From assembly GCA_030826885.1 (NCBI GenBank), contig JAUUDF010000008.1, forward strand, positions 1-64,000: 64,000 bases of DNA. Direction: 5' to 3'. Under the pieces are notes generated by a model. That model searched no databases. It was not told the origin of the DNA and saw only the letters and a program-made list of their open reading frames with translations. The stretch is from Sulfurovum sp. (GTDB lineage: Bacteria; Campylobacterota; Campylobacteria; Campylobacterales; Sulfurovaceae). The position numbers and the translations under genes were made by a program. Below, in pieces: positions 9,252 through 21,415 of the stretch. Numbering within the stretch: position 1 is the first letter of the stretch; every line of letters starts with the position of its first letter.

Positions 9252-10370
9252 TTAGAGCATTTTGGCAAATTCACTGAAAATGTAGGCACTTTCATGCGGT
9301 CCTGGACTCGCCTCGGGATGGTGCTGTACCGACATGACCGGCTCATCTTTATACTTGAGCCCCTCGATGGTGTTGTCGAAAAGGTTTACATGGGTTACTT
9401 CCGCCACTTCCGTAATATTTTCCGGTACATTGTAGTTGTGGTTCTGCGCCGTGATTTCGACCGCACCTGTAACACTGTTTTTTACCGGATGGTTTCCACC
9501 GTGGTGACCGAATTTCAGTTTGTATGTATCGTACCCGTGCGAGATGGAAAGCAACTGGTGTCCCAGACAAATACCAAAAAGCGGAATCTTATGTGCAATG
9601 AGCTGCTTGATCTTTTCCTGCTCCTCTTTTAGGATAAGCGGATCACCGGGACCATTGGAGAGAAATACACCGTCAATCTCTTTGGCATCGAACTTGGCAA
9701 TAATCTCCTCCGCGCTCATAGAGTTGGGTACGACGGTCACCTCCATCCCTGCATGCGTCAGTTCATTGAGAATATTGCGCTTGATACCAAAATCAAGGGC
9801 AATGATCTTTTTGCTTGTCTGCGGCTTTTCATACTCGAATGTCTGTGCATTGTAACGTGCTTCAGTGTGCACATACGGCTCTTTGGTACTGACCTGTTCA
9901 ATGTAGTTTATCTCTTCAATGCGTGGAGACTCGGAAAGGATCTTTTTCAGTTCCGCCTTGTCATGTACTTCCGTAGAAGCAACCATCATCATGGCTCCTT
10001 CACTGCGAAGCATTTTGGTTAAAAAGCGTGTATCGATTGCCGTAATCCCCAGTACATTTTCACGCTTAAGCAATGTATCAAGACTCTCTTCGGCTCTGAA
10101 GTTGGAGTAGCGCGGCTGGTATTCTCTGACAATGATCCCCTTACAGTATGCGCCCTTACTCTCCATATCTTGTGCATTGCACCCTACATTACCGATTTCA
10201 GGCATGGTAAATGTTACGAACTGCCCTGCATAACTCGGATCGGTGACAATCTCCTGATAACCGGTCATAGATGTGTTGAACACAATCTCGCCAACCGCCG
10301 TACCCTCGGCACCGAAACTTTTAGCCTCCAGATACAACCCATTTTCAAAATACAGACTTACTTTTTGCAT
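9252..10370 (-). CDS. carA: carbamoyl-phosphate synthase small subunit
   Basis: GATase motif PLFGICLGHQLLSIS, N-terminal CarA domain. Confidence 0.97.
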   Translation of the reverse strand: MQKVSLYFENGLYLEAKSFGAEGTAVGEIVFNTSMTGYQEIVTDPSYAGQFVTFTMPEIGNVGCNAQDMESKGAYCKGIIVREYQPRYSNFRAEESLDTLLKRENVLGITAIDTRFLTKMLRSEGAMMMVASTEVHDKAELKKILSESPRIEEINYIEQVSTKEPYVHTEARYNAQTFEYEKPQTSKKIIALDFGIKRNILNELTHAGMEVTVVPNSMSAEEIIAKFDAKEIDGVFLSNGPGDPLILKEEQEKIKQLIAHKIPLFGICLGHQLLSISHGYDTYKLKFGHHGGNHPVKNSVTGAVEITAQNHNYNVPENITEVAEVTHVNLFDNTIEGLKYKDEPVMSVQHHPEASPGPHESAYIFSEFAKML

Positions 10371-10921
10371 TACAACATTCCTCTTTTTGCCAACTCTTCC
10401 TGATACAGTCTCTCATAGAGCAGTTCATAATCCTGCGAACCGGGGATGATCTCTTTTTCCATGTTCTTGATCTTCTCGTAAACAATGTCATCTATCTCAT
10501 CATAAGCATCGGCAAACGCTTTAAAGGACTTAAAGATGACATTTTTAACCTGATTGTCACTGACGGTGTACTCTGCAAGATAATTCTCATACAGTTCATC
10601 GAGAATTTTATGTGCCAAATCATTATAGCGGTCGTCGTAGTTCATGATCACCCCATGTTCGGGTGCCATTTTCTTCTTGATCATAAAAAAGAGCTGACGC
10701 TCGTCGGCATGCTGGAACTCTATCTCATCATAATTCTCTTCAATGATCTTCTTCACCTGTTCATCGAGCGCGCGTTCTGCAGCAAGATTCTCATCGATGA
10801 TCTTCTTTGCCGTCTCGACAACCGCTTCTCTTCCCTTTGGCAGGGTCACAAAAGGAGCATTCGCCAGATCGATCCCTATTTTGGTCGCTACATATCCTGT
10901 CTGTTGTGGTTTCAGTCTCAT
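10370..10921 (-). CDS. DUF507 family protein
   Basis: MRLKPQQTGYVATKIGIDLANAPFVTLPKGREAVVETAKKII; next to carA. Confidence 0.8.
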   Translation of the reverse strand: MRLKPQQTGYVATKIGIDLANAPFVTLPKGREAVVETAKKIIDENLAAERALDEQVKKIIEENYDEIEFQHADERQLFFMIKKKMAPEHGVIMNYDDRYNDLAHKILDELYENYLAEYTVSDNQVKNVIFKSFKAFADAYDEIDDIVYEKIKNMEKEIIPGSQDYELLYERLYQEELAKRGML

Positions 10922-11039
10922 CGCTTCTACTCCTCACTATTGTGTAAATTCATTTATATATTATAGCCTATCTTGATACAGCCGGTCCGACACATTTTTT
11001 ATGCATGAGACCCGGCTCAGTGGCAGTGTCCATACCCTC

Positions 11040-13134
<2,095 letters not shown>

Positions 13135-13138
<4 letters not shown>

Positions 13139-14262
13139 GCATTCTCGCTTTTGAGCATACTTTTAAAATACTCTTCATTAAAGACGCGGCTTGCTGTACC
13201 GTCGTAAGCTCTGCGTCCGAGTTTCGCCAGTGCCAGCTCTACCGCATTGACCACCCATACCATCTCGTACGGCTCAATCAGCCCCATCTGGTTGATACGG
13301 AAGATTTTCCCTTTGAGATGATCCTGACCGCCGGCGACATTGACACCGAAGTCGGTCTTGAGCAGGTCACGTATCTCTTTGGCATGTTCATCGTCAATCG
13401 TTGTCATGGAACGTGCCGGTACTTTTGGATAGGAGTGCAGCCCCAGCGCTTCGAGAGCAAAACGGGTCGATTTGGCACGACGTGCCGTATCGCAGTAGAG
13501 TTTCCCCAGTCCGCCATTCTCTTTGATCTGCTTGAGAACCGCGCCAAGTCCGATAACCAATGTTGTCTCTGCGGTATAGGCTGTGGTATTCTGTCGCTGT
13601 TTTTTGATCTCGGAAGCAAGGTTCAGATAGTACCCTCTTCCTTCACCAATCTTCTCTACCGCCGCATTGCTCAACCCTACAATTGCCAGTCCCGGGGGTA
13701 GCATCAGCGCCTTTTGGCTCCCCGCAATCAGTGCATCGATATGTGTCACATCGATGCGCTCCACACCTACCGCGGTAATACCGTCTGCAATGACCATCAC
13801 ATCGGGTCTTCTCTCTTTGACGGCTTTTGCTATCTCTTCAACGGGATGTCTGAGTCCTCCTGCCGATTCACTGATCTGGATCGCGATTGCGTCGATGTCG
13901 GGATTGGCTTCGAGTGCGGCAACGACCTCATCGGCATTTGCAGGAGTATCCCACTCATGCTTGATCTCAACACTGCCAAGCCCATGCGCTTTGGCTATTT
14001 TGCCGAAACGCTCACCGAATTTTCCGGCATTGACGTTAAGTAGCGTATGGTGACAGAGGTTGGTAACCGCCGCCTCCATCGCACCCGTACCGGTTGAGGC
14101 AAGCATCACCACCTCATCGGTCGCCATCAGTTCAAACAGCAGTTCTCTTGTCTCTTTGAATATCGCTTCAAATTCAGGTGTTCTGTGATGCAGGGTAGGC
14201 TCTGCCATCGCCAGACGGACAGATTCGGGTACCGGAGTAGGACCGGGAGTAAAAAGTAACAT
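13135..14262 (-). CDS. PLP-dependent aminotransferase (alanine--glyoxylate/serine--pyruvate type, class V)
   Basis: LLFTPGPTPVPESVRLAM; DALIAGSQKALMLPPGL PLP-Lys motif. Confidence 0.85.
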
Positions 14263-14369
14263 GAAATATCCTCACAATAGTCATTAAAATGACGGCATAA
14301 TTGTGGGGATTATAGCTAAAAAGAGGTTATAAAGTGATAAGGGCGCCCAAAGCGCCAAACTCTGGGTAG

Positions 14370-17300
14370 CTACTTGGCTGTGACAGAAAACTTATCTTCC
14401 ACACACTGCACATAGTCACCATCTCTAAAGGCACTGTATGGGGTCTGATAGTTCACCAGTTGGCAGCTGTAGGATCGCCCGTCTGCACTGTTGGCATTCC
14501 AACTCCAGTCCTCTTCCCGGTATATCGGCAGTGCTGCCGCACTTTCCGAGGTAAACTGCTTCATATTGGCACATCCGAGTACCTCATCCTCGCCGACAGG
14601 CACATTGAGGTAGTTCGCAAACTCTTTATAGTAATCAATACGGTTAAGCGACTGTGCATGCTCACTGCTGCCGCCACACTCCACACCGCCGTTGATGATG
14701 TTGGTCGTCACACCAAACCCGGGAACGAGTTCATTCGCTTTATCCGATGCATTTGGCTGCCATGTACCGTCTATGACAAAGAGCATGCTCGGTTTAGGCG
14801 GCTGCGGATAGACGAAGAAGAATACCGCACTGGCCAGATTGTACCAGGTATCCGCTACCAGTTCGGGATGATCGAGCAGTGTTCTTTTATCTCCCGTCAT
14901 CGCTTCCGAAAACGCTCCGTAGTTGTAGTTGTAGCTCAACTGTTTGGCACCACGCCCGAAATAGCTTTTGAAACTGCCGTCTTCAAATTTCCCGCACGGG
15001 AAGGCTTTCCCCTGCCATGGTATCAAGGCTACACTCCGCGTTATAGCCGTTACGCATCTCTTCGGTCCAACCCATTTCACGTACATATACAAGCCCCTGA
15101 CGCCATTGAGGAACTTCGCTTGCGGGATTGTGCCCGCCCGTTTCCTGTGTAAAGTGGGCGAACATTGTCGCCAATGAACGTCTACATATCAAATCTGCAT
15201 CTCTGCCATCCTCATAGTCTCCGCAAAAAGCCGGGAACTTTCCGACCGCTTTGAGAAAGTTTTCGTAAGTATATTCGGCCGAACGCTCAGTGAAAAGATA
15301 GTTCCAGTCCGACGCACTGACAATGGACTCTACTCGTTTGGCATTTGCAGGATTGTCCGCTCGTCCAGGTACAATCTGTTCAACTTCCACGTTCGGCAAT
15401 GTACGAATGGAGGCTTTGATCAGTTTCATCAGCGGCGTATCGGTCAACTCCGCCTCTTTTTGCTGCAATGCCTGCAGACTGACCGTGCCGTTGACGGCTA
15501 CAGTCGTATTGCCTTCATTACTGCCACCTGTATCGGTCGTATTCTCATCAACAGGAAGAGGATCGGGATTTGGATCGTCCACCGGAGCGGTCTCATCGAC
15601 CTCTCTCCACGGCCCCCACTCTTCAGTTCCGGGTACATCCCCCTGTGTCCACCACTGTGCTTTGTATTTTTTACCGTTGTAGACCACGATCTCTCCGCCG
15701 ACATACACCTTGGAAGCATCCCATGTTCCCTCACCGGTACTGTCGACGTTTTCTCCCATAGTCGAATCGTTACCTTCATCCGTACCGGCAGCACCGTCAC
15801 CATCGCCTGAGCTCGAACCGGTACCTGTATCGGTACCGCTTCCGGTATCGGAAGTACCATCGACAGCCTCCCAGGGGGCCCACTCCTCTGAACCAGGGAT
15901 GTCACCCTGTGTCCACCACTTCGCTTTGTAGGTCACCCCTTCATAGGTGACCAGTTCACCCCCGACATAGACGGCAGAGGCATCCCATTGTACTATACCT
16001 ACAGTGTCTGTACCGCCGGTGTTCTCCCCGCTGTTTTGAGTATCACCGGTACCATTCGTATCTCCCGATGTATCGGTAGACTGTCCGCCTCCCGTTGCGT
16101 CGATACCACCGTTATCCGTACCGCTGTCATTGCCGGAGCCGTCCGCATTGGAAGTATCATCATCCGTAGTATTGCTTTCATTGCCAATGTGGATTCCCTG
16201 CGGATAGAAATTGTCAGCGATCACCGGCAAGAGTGCATCAGGAGATGAAACCGGCAAGTCGGCTGAAAGTTCCCAGATAATCATCCCTCCAAGATGCTTT
16301 TGCTGCACATAATCCACTTTGGCCAGCAAAGAGCGTTTGTTTTCATATGTGTAAAACTCCTGCTTGCTCTCACTATACAGATAAGGAGCCTTCGCCGCTT
16401 CATCGTAATAGTGTGTAAAACTCGGATCTTTTTCCATCTCGGCTACATGGTAATATGGGTTCATTCCTCCTGCCCTGCCGCCGTCCCAGATGCTTTGCGC
16501 ACCTCCGTCGGCCGCACAAAAAAGCCCTTTGTTTCCACTTGACGTCTCACAAGGCACAACCTCTTTCCATCCGCGAGAGTAAAACGGTGTGCCGACAATC
16601 AGCTTCTTGGAATCTACACCGTAAGAGAGAAATTTTTCCACAACGGCATCGACATTCAACTCATCGGGGTTGTTAGGGTTGGCATAGAGTGCACTTTGGT
16701 GATTTGTCTGTGTATCTCATGCACCATGCATATCGTATGTCATCAAATTGATGAAGTCGAGATACTGAGCATATTTGGACGGATCGCAAACTCAATATGT
16801 TGAAACGATGCTCCCATCGCGGCGGTTAACTGATAATACTTTCCATCCTCCTGGGAGGCTTTGTTCAGATGTTCACGCAGTGTCTTCAGCAATAATGCGA
16901 ATGTCTCCTTTTCGCTATCGTCCGCTTTGGGGGTTCCCTGATCGTTGGCATTGTCGGTCGTATCCGGTGCACGATAGCTTCCGGGGTATTCCCAGTCAAT
17001 ATCGACACCGTCAAAGTCATAAGTACGGATATACTGTACGACACTTGCCGCAAACCTGTCGCGTGCTTCCTGCGTCGCCGCCACATCATGGAAATTTCCC
17101 GATTGCGTCCATCCGCCTACGGAAACGAGCACGTAAAGATGCGGATACTCTTTTTTCAGTTTTTTGAACTGCCCCAGGTTGCCTTTGTAGGGACTGTCCC
17201 ACGGCTCTCCGAGTGACGCTTCCGTCGCCGCGTAGTTGTCAAAGTTGGCGATCACACCATCCTTGATGGTAGCAAATGCATAATTTAAATGCGTAATCTT

Positions 17301-17480
17301 CTCAAAGGGTACTTTGGCCGGTACATAATTGTCATGTCCGCTATAGATCCCCCACTCAGGGAAATACCCTACGATCTTTTTCATAGAATCAAGCTCTGCT
17401 TTTGTCGGTGCAGCATAGAGTGCGGAAGCCGCTGCAACAGAAACCAAAATACTCAACGTCGTTTTTTTGACTGAAATCAT
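14370..17480 (-). pseudogene. secreted bifunctional chitinase GH18-CBM5/12-CBM5/12-GH19, disrupted
   Basis: ORF pieces 16743..17480 (signal peptide, GH18 DGVDIDWEYP), 14983..16659 (GH18 C-terminus, two xWDASxVYVGGExVxYxGxxYKAxWWTQGDxPGxEEWxPW modules, GH19 N-terminus with HFTQETGG) and 14370..15092 (GH19 [16 protein letters not shown]) form one protein in order; two frameshifts and one TGA separate them. Confidence 0.85.
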
Positions 17481-17605
17481 TTTTTCTCCTTTAATTGTTT
17501 TGAAATATATTCGTAGTATAGAAAAGAGTGAAAAATACTATAAGAGCATAAAAAAATGTTCATTTAAAAAAATGCCAAGTACAATATAGGCCAAAGGAGA
17601 GGCAT

Positions 17606-18514
17606 ATGTATTTTGGCGACTATATTAAAACGTGTCGTACGCGTTTTGGACTGACACAACAGGATCTCGTTGAGCTGCTGTTTGAATTTCATCCTGTATT
17701 CCACGGTCTTGATACCGTGACACTCAGTCGGTGGGAGCGTAACATCACCAGTCCGAACATCGAGAGGCAGCGCTACTTCATCGAGGCGATGCAACAGTTT
17801 GACGAAACGGTTTTTCCGGCCTTTGATGCCATCGACATGGATGCTGTAGAAGATGCCATATTTGAAAAAGGCATACAGCGTGTCATAGGCAAGCATAAAA
17901 CCTATATACTCGATTTGCCGTCCAATATTATTGAAAGCAGGGCAATCCATATTACAGAGTTACACCATTTGGATGATCCGAATCCGGCAATCCACATCGC
18001 CTATACTTTTTTCAAAAAAGTCACCAACAATCATGCCAATATCCCTTTCAATACATTCAAAAGATGGGTACTGCATCCATCAAGCCGTTTTTGGATCGCC
18101 ACCTACTATCAGCAGTTTTTTGGCATGCTTCTTTCTTTGCGTCTGAAAGAAGAACCCTTCGAAGCACTGTTGAATCTGCGAAAAAAAGAGCATACCATTA
18201 CTGCTGATGATTTTGCAAAGGAAGATGAAGAGGGGTATGAATATCCGCTCACTTTCCTTGGCTACACCGAACAGGCAGCCAGTCTGCTCTTCCTGCGCTA
18301 CTACAGATACCTGATGAATGCACAAGCATATACAGCAGGAGTCGGCTGCTTCCCAAAACGGCGTGAAGGTGCCAAACTGGTGCATACTCTTGGACTTTCA
18401 CCATATAAAAGTGTCCAAAACACACAACTGTGTACCTGTCGTGCCAATATGCCCAATGTGCTGTTGAACCGCTATATTCTTACCATGATATTCAAGGCAT
18501 CAAACCGTACATAG
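17606..18514 (+). CDS. XRE-family HTH regulator with uncharacterised C-terminal domain
   Basis: IKTCRTRFGLTQQDLVELL...DTVTLSRWERNITSPNIERQRYFIEAM HTH; divergent from the chitinase. Confidence 0.75.
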   Translation: MYFGDYIKTCRTRFGLTQQDLVELLFEFHPVFHGLDTVTLSRWERNITSPNIERQRYFIEAMQQFDETVFPAFDAIDMDAVEDAIFEKGIQRVIGKHKTYILDLPSNIIESRAIHITELHHLDDPNPAIHIAYTFFKKVTNNHANIPFNTFKRWVLHPSSRFWIATYYQQFFGMLLSLRLKEEPFEALLNLRKKEHTITADDFAKEDEEGYEYPLTFLGYTEQAASLLFLRYYRYLMNAQAYTAGVGCFPKRREGAKLVHTLGLSPYKSVQNTQLCTCRANMPNVLLNRYILTMIFKASNRT

Positions 18515-18638
18515 GCATCTGCTTCCGGTTTTTCTTTGTAGTATTCTGCTCCTGCTCCAATCACGAAATAGAATTTACATTCGTCGTTAAAAAGATGTAT
18601 AATAGGAAAAGACAGCATGTTTTAAAGGAGGTTGTTTC

Positions 18639-19838
18639 ATGGACAATACACAACTAAAAGAGAAAATCTTCAATACCATCGATACCATCAACGAACGTAT
18701 TGTTGAAATTCGCCATGACCTGCATATGCATCCGGAACTCTCCGGGCATGAGGAGCATACGAAATATATGGTCAAAGGCATTCTTGAAGCAAGTGGCTAC
18801 ACAATCACCGAAAGCGAGAGGCACTATGGACTCGTAGCCAGCCTAACAGTAAGCGAGAATGCGCCTACCGTGGCTTTACGCGCCGATATGGATGCGCTTC
18901 CCATCGAAGAGCAGACACAAAAGCCCTACGCTTCCAGAGAAAAAGGAATCATGCATGCCTGCGGCCACGACAGCCATACTGCCATTGCACTCGGATGTGC
19001 CATTGCACTCGCAGAGCACAAAGAGAGCCTTCCCGGTAATGTACGTTTCATTTTTCAACCCTCCGAAGAGAGTAAAGAAGGCGGCAGTATAGAGATGATC
19101 GAAGAGGGAGCGCTTGAAGGGGTCGACGGTATTTTCGGACTCCATGCCTACCCCTACCTCAAAACAGGGCAGATAGGCTACAAATACGGTGTCATGATGG
19201 CCTCTGCAGACATCTTCAGTATCGAAGTTTTCGGAAAGTCCGCACATGGTGCCAGACCGCACGAGGGAGTCGATGCCATACTGGTCACCTCCATGATCGT
19301 CAATTCACTCAACCATATCGTCTCACGGCGTATCGATCCGCTCCACCCTGCCGTCATCTCCCTTGGCACCATCGAAGGCGGCAAAGCCTCGAACATCATC
19401 TGTGACCATGTTCTGCTGAAAGGTACGGTACGTACCATCAATGAAGGGGTGCGCAACGCCATTCCGGCGATGATGAAAAGCTCCATAGAAGGCATCTGCA
19501 CCTCAATGGGAGCGACATACAATTTCGACTACGAATTCGGACAGCCCGAACTGATCAACGATGACAAAATGGTAGACATTGTTGTCGAAGAAGCCAAAAT
19601 GGTGCTGGGAGCGAAAAATGTCATCGACCTTGTAGACCCCGTGATGGGAGGAGAGGACTTCTCCGAATACCTCAAACGTATTCCCGGTGCCTTTTTCAGA
19701 CTGGGAACCTGCAATGAAGAGAAAGAGACATGCATCTCCCAGCACAACAGCCGCTTCGATGTCGATGACGATGCCCTGCAATACGGCATGAAGATCATGA
19801 CCGCCAGTGCGCTCTCCTTTCTTCTCCAAAAGGCATAG
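18639..19838 (+). CDS. M20 family amidohydrolase (hippurate/N-acyl amino acid hydrolase type)
   Basis: RHDLHMHPELSGHE, HACGHDSHTAIALG, GGEDFSEYL motifs. Confidence 0.93.
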   Translation: MDNTQLKEKIFNTIDTINERIVEIRHDLHMHPELSGHEEHTKYMVKGILEASGYTITESERHYGLVASLTVSENAPTVALRADMDALPIEEQTQKPYASREKGIMHACGHDSHTAIALGCAIALAEHKESLPGNVRFIFQPSEESKEGGSIEMIEEGALEGVDGIFGLHAYPYLKTGQIGYKYGVMMASADIFSIEVFGKSAHGARPHEGVDAILVTSMIVNSLNHIVSRRIDPLHPAVISLGTIEGGKASNIICDHVLLKGTVRTINEGVRNAIPAMMKSSIEGICTSMGATYNFDYEFGQPELINDDKMVDIVVEEAKMVLGAKNVIDLVDPVMGGEDFSEYLKRIPGAFFRLGTCNEEKETCISQHNSRFDVDDDALQYGMKIMTASALSFLLQKA

Positions 19839-19840
19839 CC

Positions 19841-21415
19841 GTGCATCAAAGTACTCAGCTGAAAATTCCCGCCCAGGCGCAATACATCAAACTTGTCAAT
19901 GATGCTATCGATGATGTTTGCGAAGCATCAGCTTTCAGTGTCTCCGATATCGATGCGATCAAAGAGAGTACCAGAGAACTCATTCTAAACGCTATTGAAC
20001 ACGCCTACCCCAACCAGAAAGGATACATTCAAATCTCCATTCACCCTTTTGAGACAGGGGTACGCCTCGATGTGCATGACTGGGGGCTGCCCATGTCGGC
20101 CAAAAAACACTCCAGTGTTCCGCTTGAGAAGGAGGCTTCCCAGGGTTTCAACCGCATCTATGCACTGATGGATCTTTTCGAATACCATAACCTGGGCAAA
20201 GAGGGCAAAAAATTTACCATCATCAAATATCTCACCCATCCGATGCACGAAGAGGAGAGAAAAGAGCCTCAAAAGAGGGAACAGATTTCCAATAAACATA
20301 CCTCGAAAAAGATTCCTGTTGAAGTCAGGCTATTTCAAGAAGGTGACGAAGAGGGTATTGCCAGACTGATCTACAAAAATTACGGTTACAGTTACATCAA
20401 AGATCTCTTCTACTATCCGCAAAAGGTCTTTGAGTCGCACGGCAAGAAATTTTACTCCATCGTGGCTGTAACAGGAGAAAGGATCATCGGCCACTTTGCT
20501 CTGGTTCTCATACCGGAGTCAACCATCGCTGAAATCGGTGTCGCTGTGGTAGATCCGGAATTTCAGGGTATGGGCATCATGAACAGGATGTTCAATCTTG
20601 TTATGCAGCACGCAAAAGCCATTGGACTCGATGGCATTTTCGGAGAGGCGATCATGTTCCATATCTACAGCCAAAAGGCCAACCTCAGCCACGGCTTCTG
20701 CGAGTCGGCACTCATGCTGGGCAAGGTCCCCGTCGATACAACCATTGTCAACAACGAACTTGCACAAAAATCCAAACGCGGGGCAGTACTTGTAGGCTAC
20801 TACTTCTTCTCTAAAGAGAAGAAACACCTCTTCCTGCCGAAAGTCTACAAAAAACAGATCAAACACATCTATAAAGGTGCCGGTATTCCTTTTAAAAAAG
20901 CGAAAGCAGGGAAGCAAAAAGTACCGAAACATATTTTTCTAAGCTATACGTTCGATCCGCCGACGAACATCGCCAAAATCCGCATAGACCGCTACGGGAA
21001 AGATCTCAAACAGAAATTTTCCATTCTGCTTGCCCAGCTCAAAGCCAAACACTGCGATATGATCTATGCCGATATCTCACTTGAGAGAATCCCCCAAATA
21101 GACAAAGTGGTCAAAATGCTGAACAAGGCAGGCTTTTTTTACAGCGGTGTGATGTTTCTTTACCACGAACAAGAAGACTACCTTAGACTGCAGCTCAAGC
21201 ACAGTGACAGAATAGGTCATAAAAACTATGTCTGTTACTCTGCATTCTGCAAAACACTTTCACGCTACATTATGAAAGACCAGCGGCGGATACAGAGGGG
21301 TCAGAGAAGCTCCCCTCCCTTTCCGTCAGTCCATATCTGCCGTCTGCTGCCCAATCTCTTTGTAACGGGCATAGTAGTGTTCTACAAAATCTCTTACTTC
21401 CCGACTTACCGGTAA
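19841..21415 (+). CDS. RsbW-like HATPase domain fused to GNAT acetyltransferase domain
   Basis: GTG start; N box RELILNAIEHAYPN and G1 box DVHDWGLPM; GNAT core IAEIGVAVVDPEFQGMGIMNRMFNLVMQHAK. Confidence 0.75.
   Translation: MHQSTQLKIPAQAQYIKLVNDAIDDVCEASAFSVSDIDAIKESTRELILNAIEHAYPNQKGYIQISIHPFETGVRLDVHDWGLPMSAKKHSSVPLEKEASQGFNRIYALMDLFEYHNLGKEGKKFTIIKYLTHPMHEEERKEPQKREQISNKHTSKKIPVEVRLFQEGDEEGIARLIYKNYGYSYIKDLFYYPQKVFESHGKKFYSIVAVTGERIIGHFALVLIPESTIAEIGVAVVDPEFQGMGIMNRMFNLVMQHAKAIGLDGIFGEAIMFHIYSQKANLSHGFCESALMLGKVPVDTTIVNNELAQKSKRGAVLVGYYFFSKEKKHLFLPKVYKKQIKHIYKGAGIPFKKAKAGKQKVPKHIFLSYTFDPPTNIAKIRIDRYGKDLKQKFSILLAQLKAKHCDMIYADISLERIPQIDKVVKMLNKAGFFYSGVMFLYHEQEDYLRLQLKHSDRIGHKNYVCYSAFCKTLSRYIMKDQRRIQRGQRSSPPFPSVHICRLLPNLFVTGIVVFYKISYFPTYR

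Noticed and set aside
10978-11019. AGCCGG...CCGGCT inverted repeat between DUF507 and purA
   Set aside because: Six-bp stem with about 25-nt loop; consistent with chance.
16717-16719. UGA recoding (Trp or Sec) in the chitinase
   Set aside because: Two independent frameshifts in the same gene make decay more likely; other genes use TGA as an ordinary stop (e.g. gyrB).
18380-18660. Possible frameshift at the end of the XRE regulator
   Set aside because: The in-frame C-terminus (MPNVLLNRYILTMIFKASNRT) reads as a plausible protein end; the alternative frame shows no domain.
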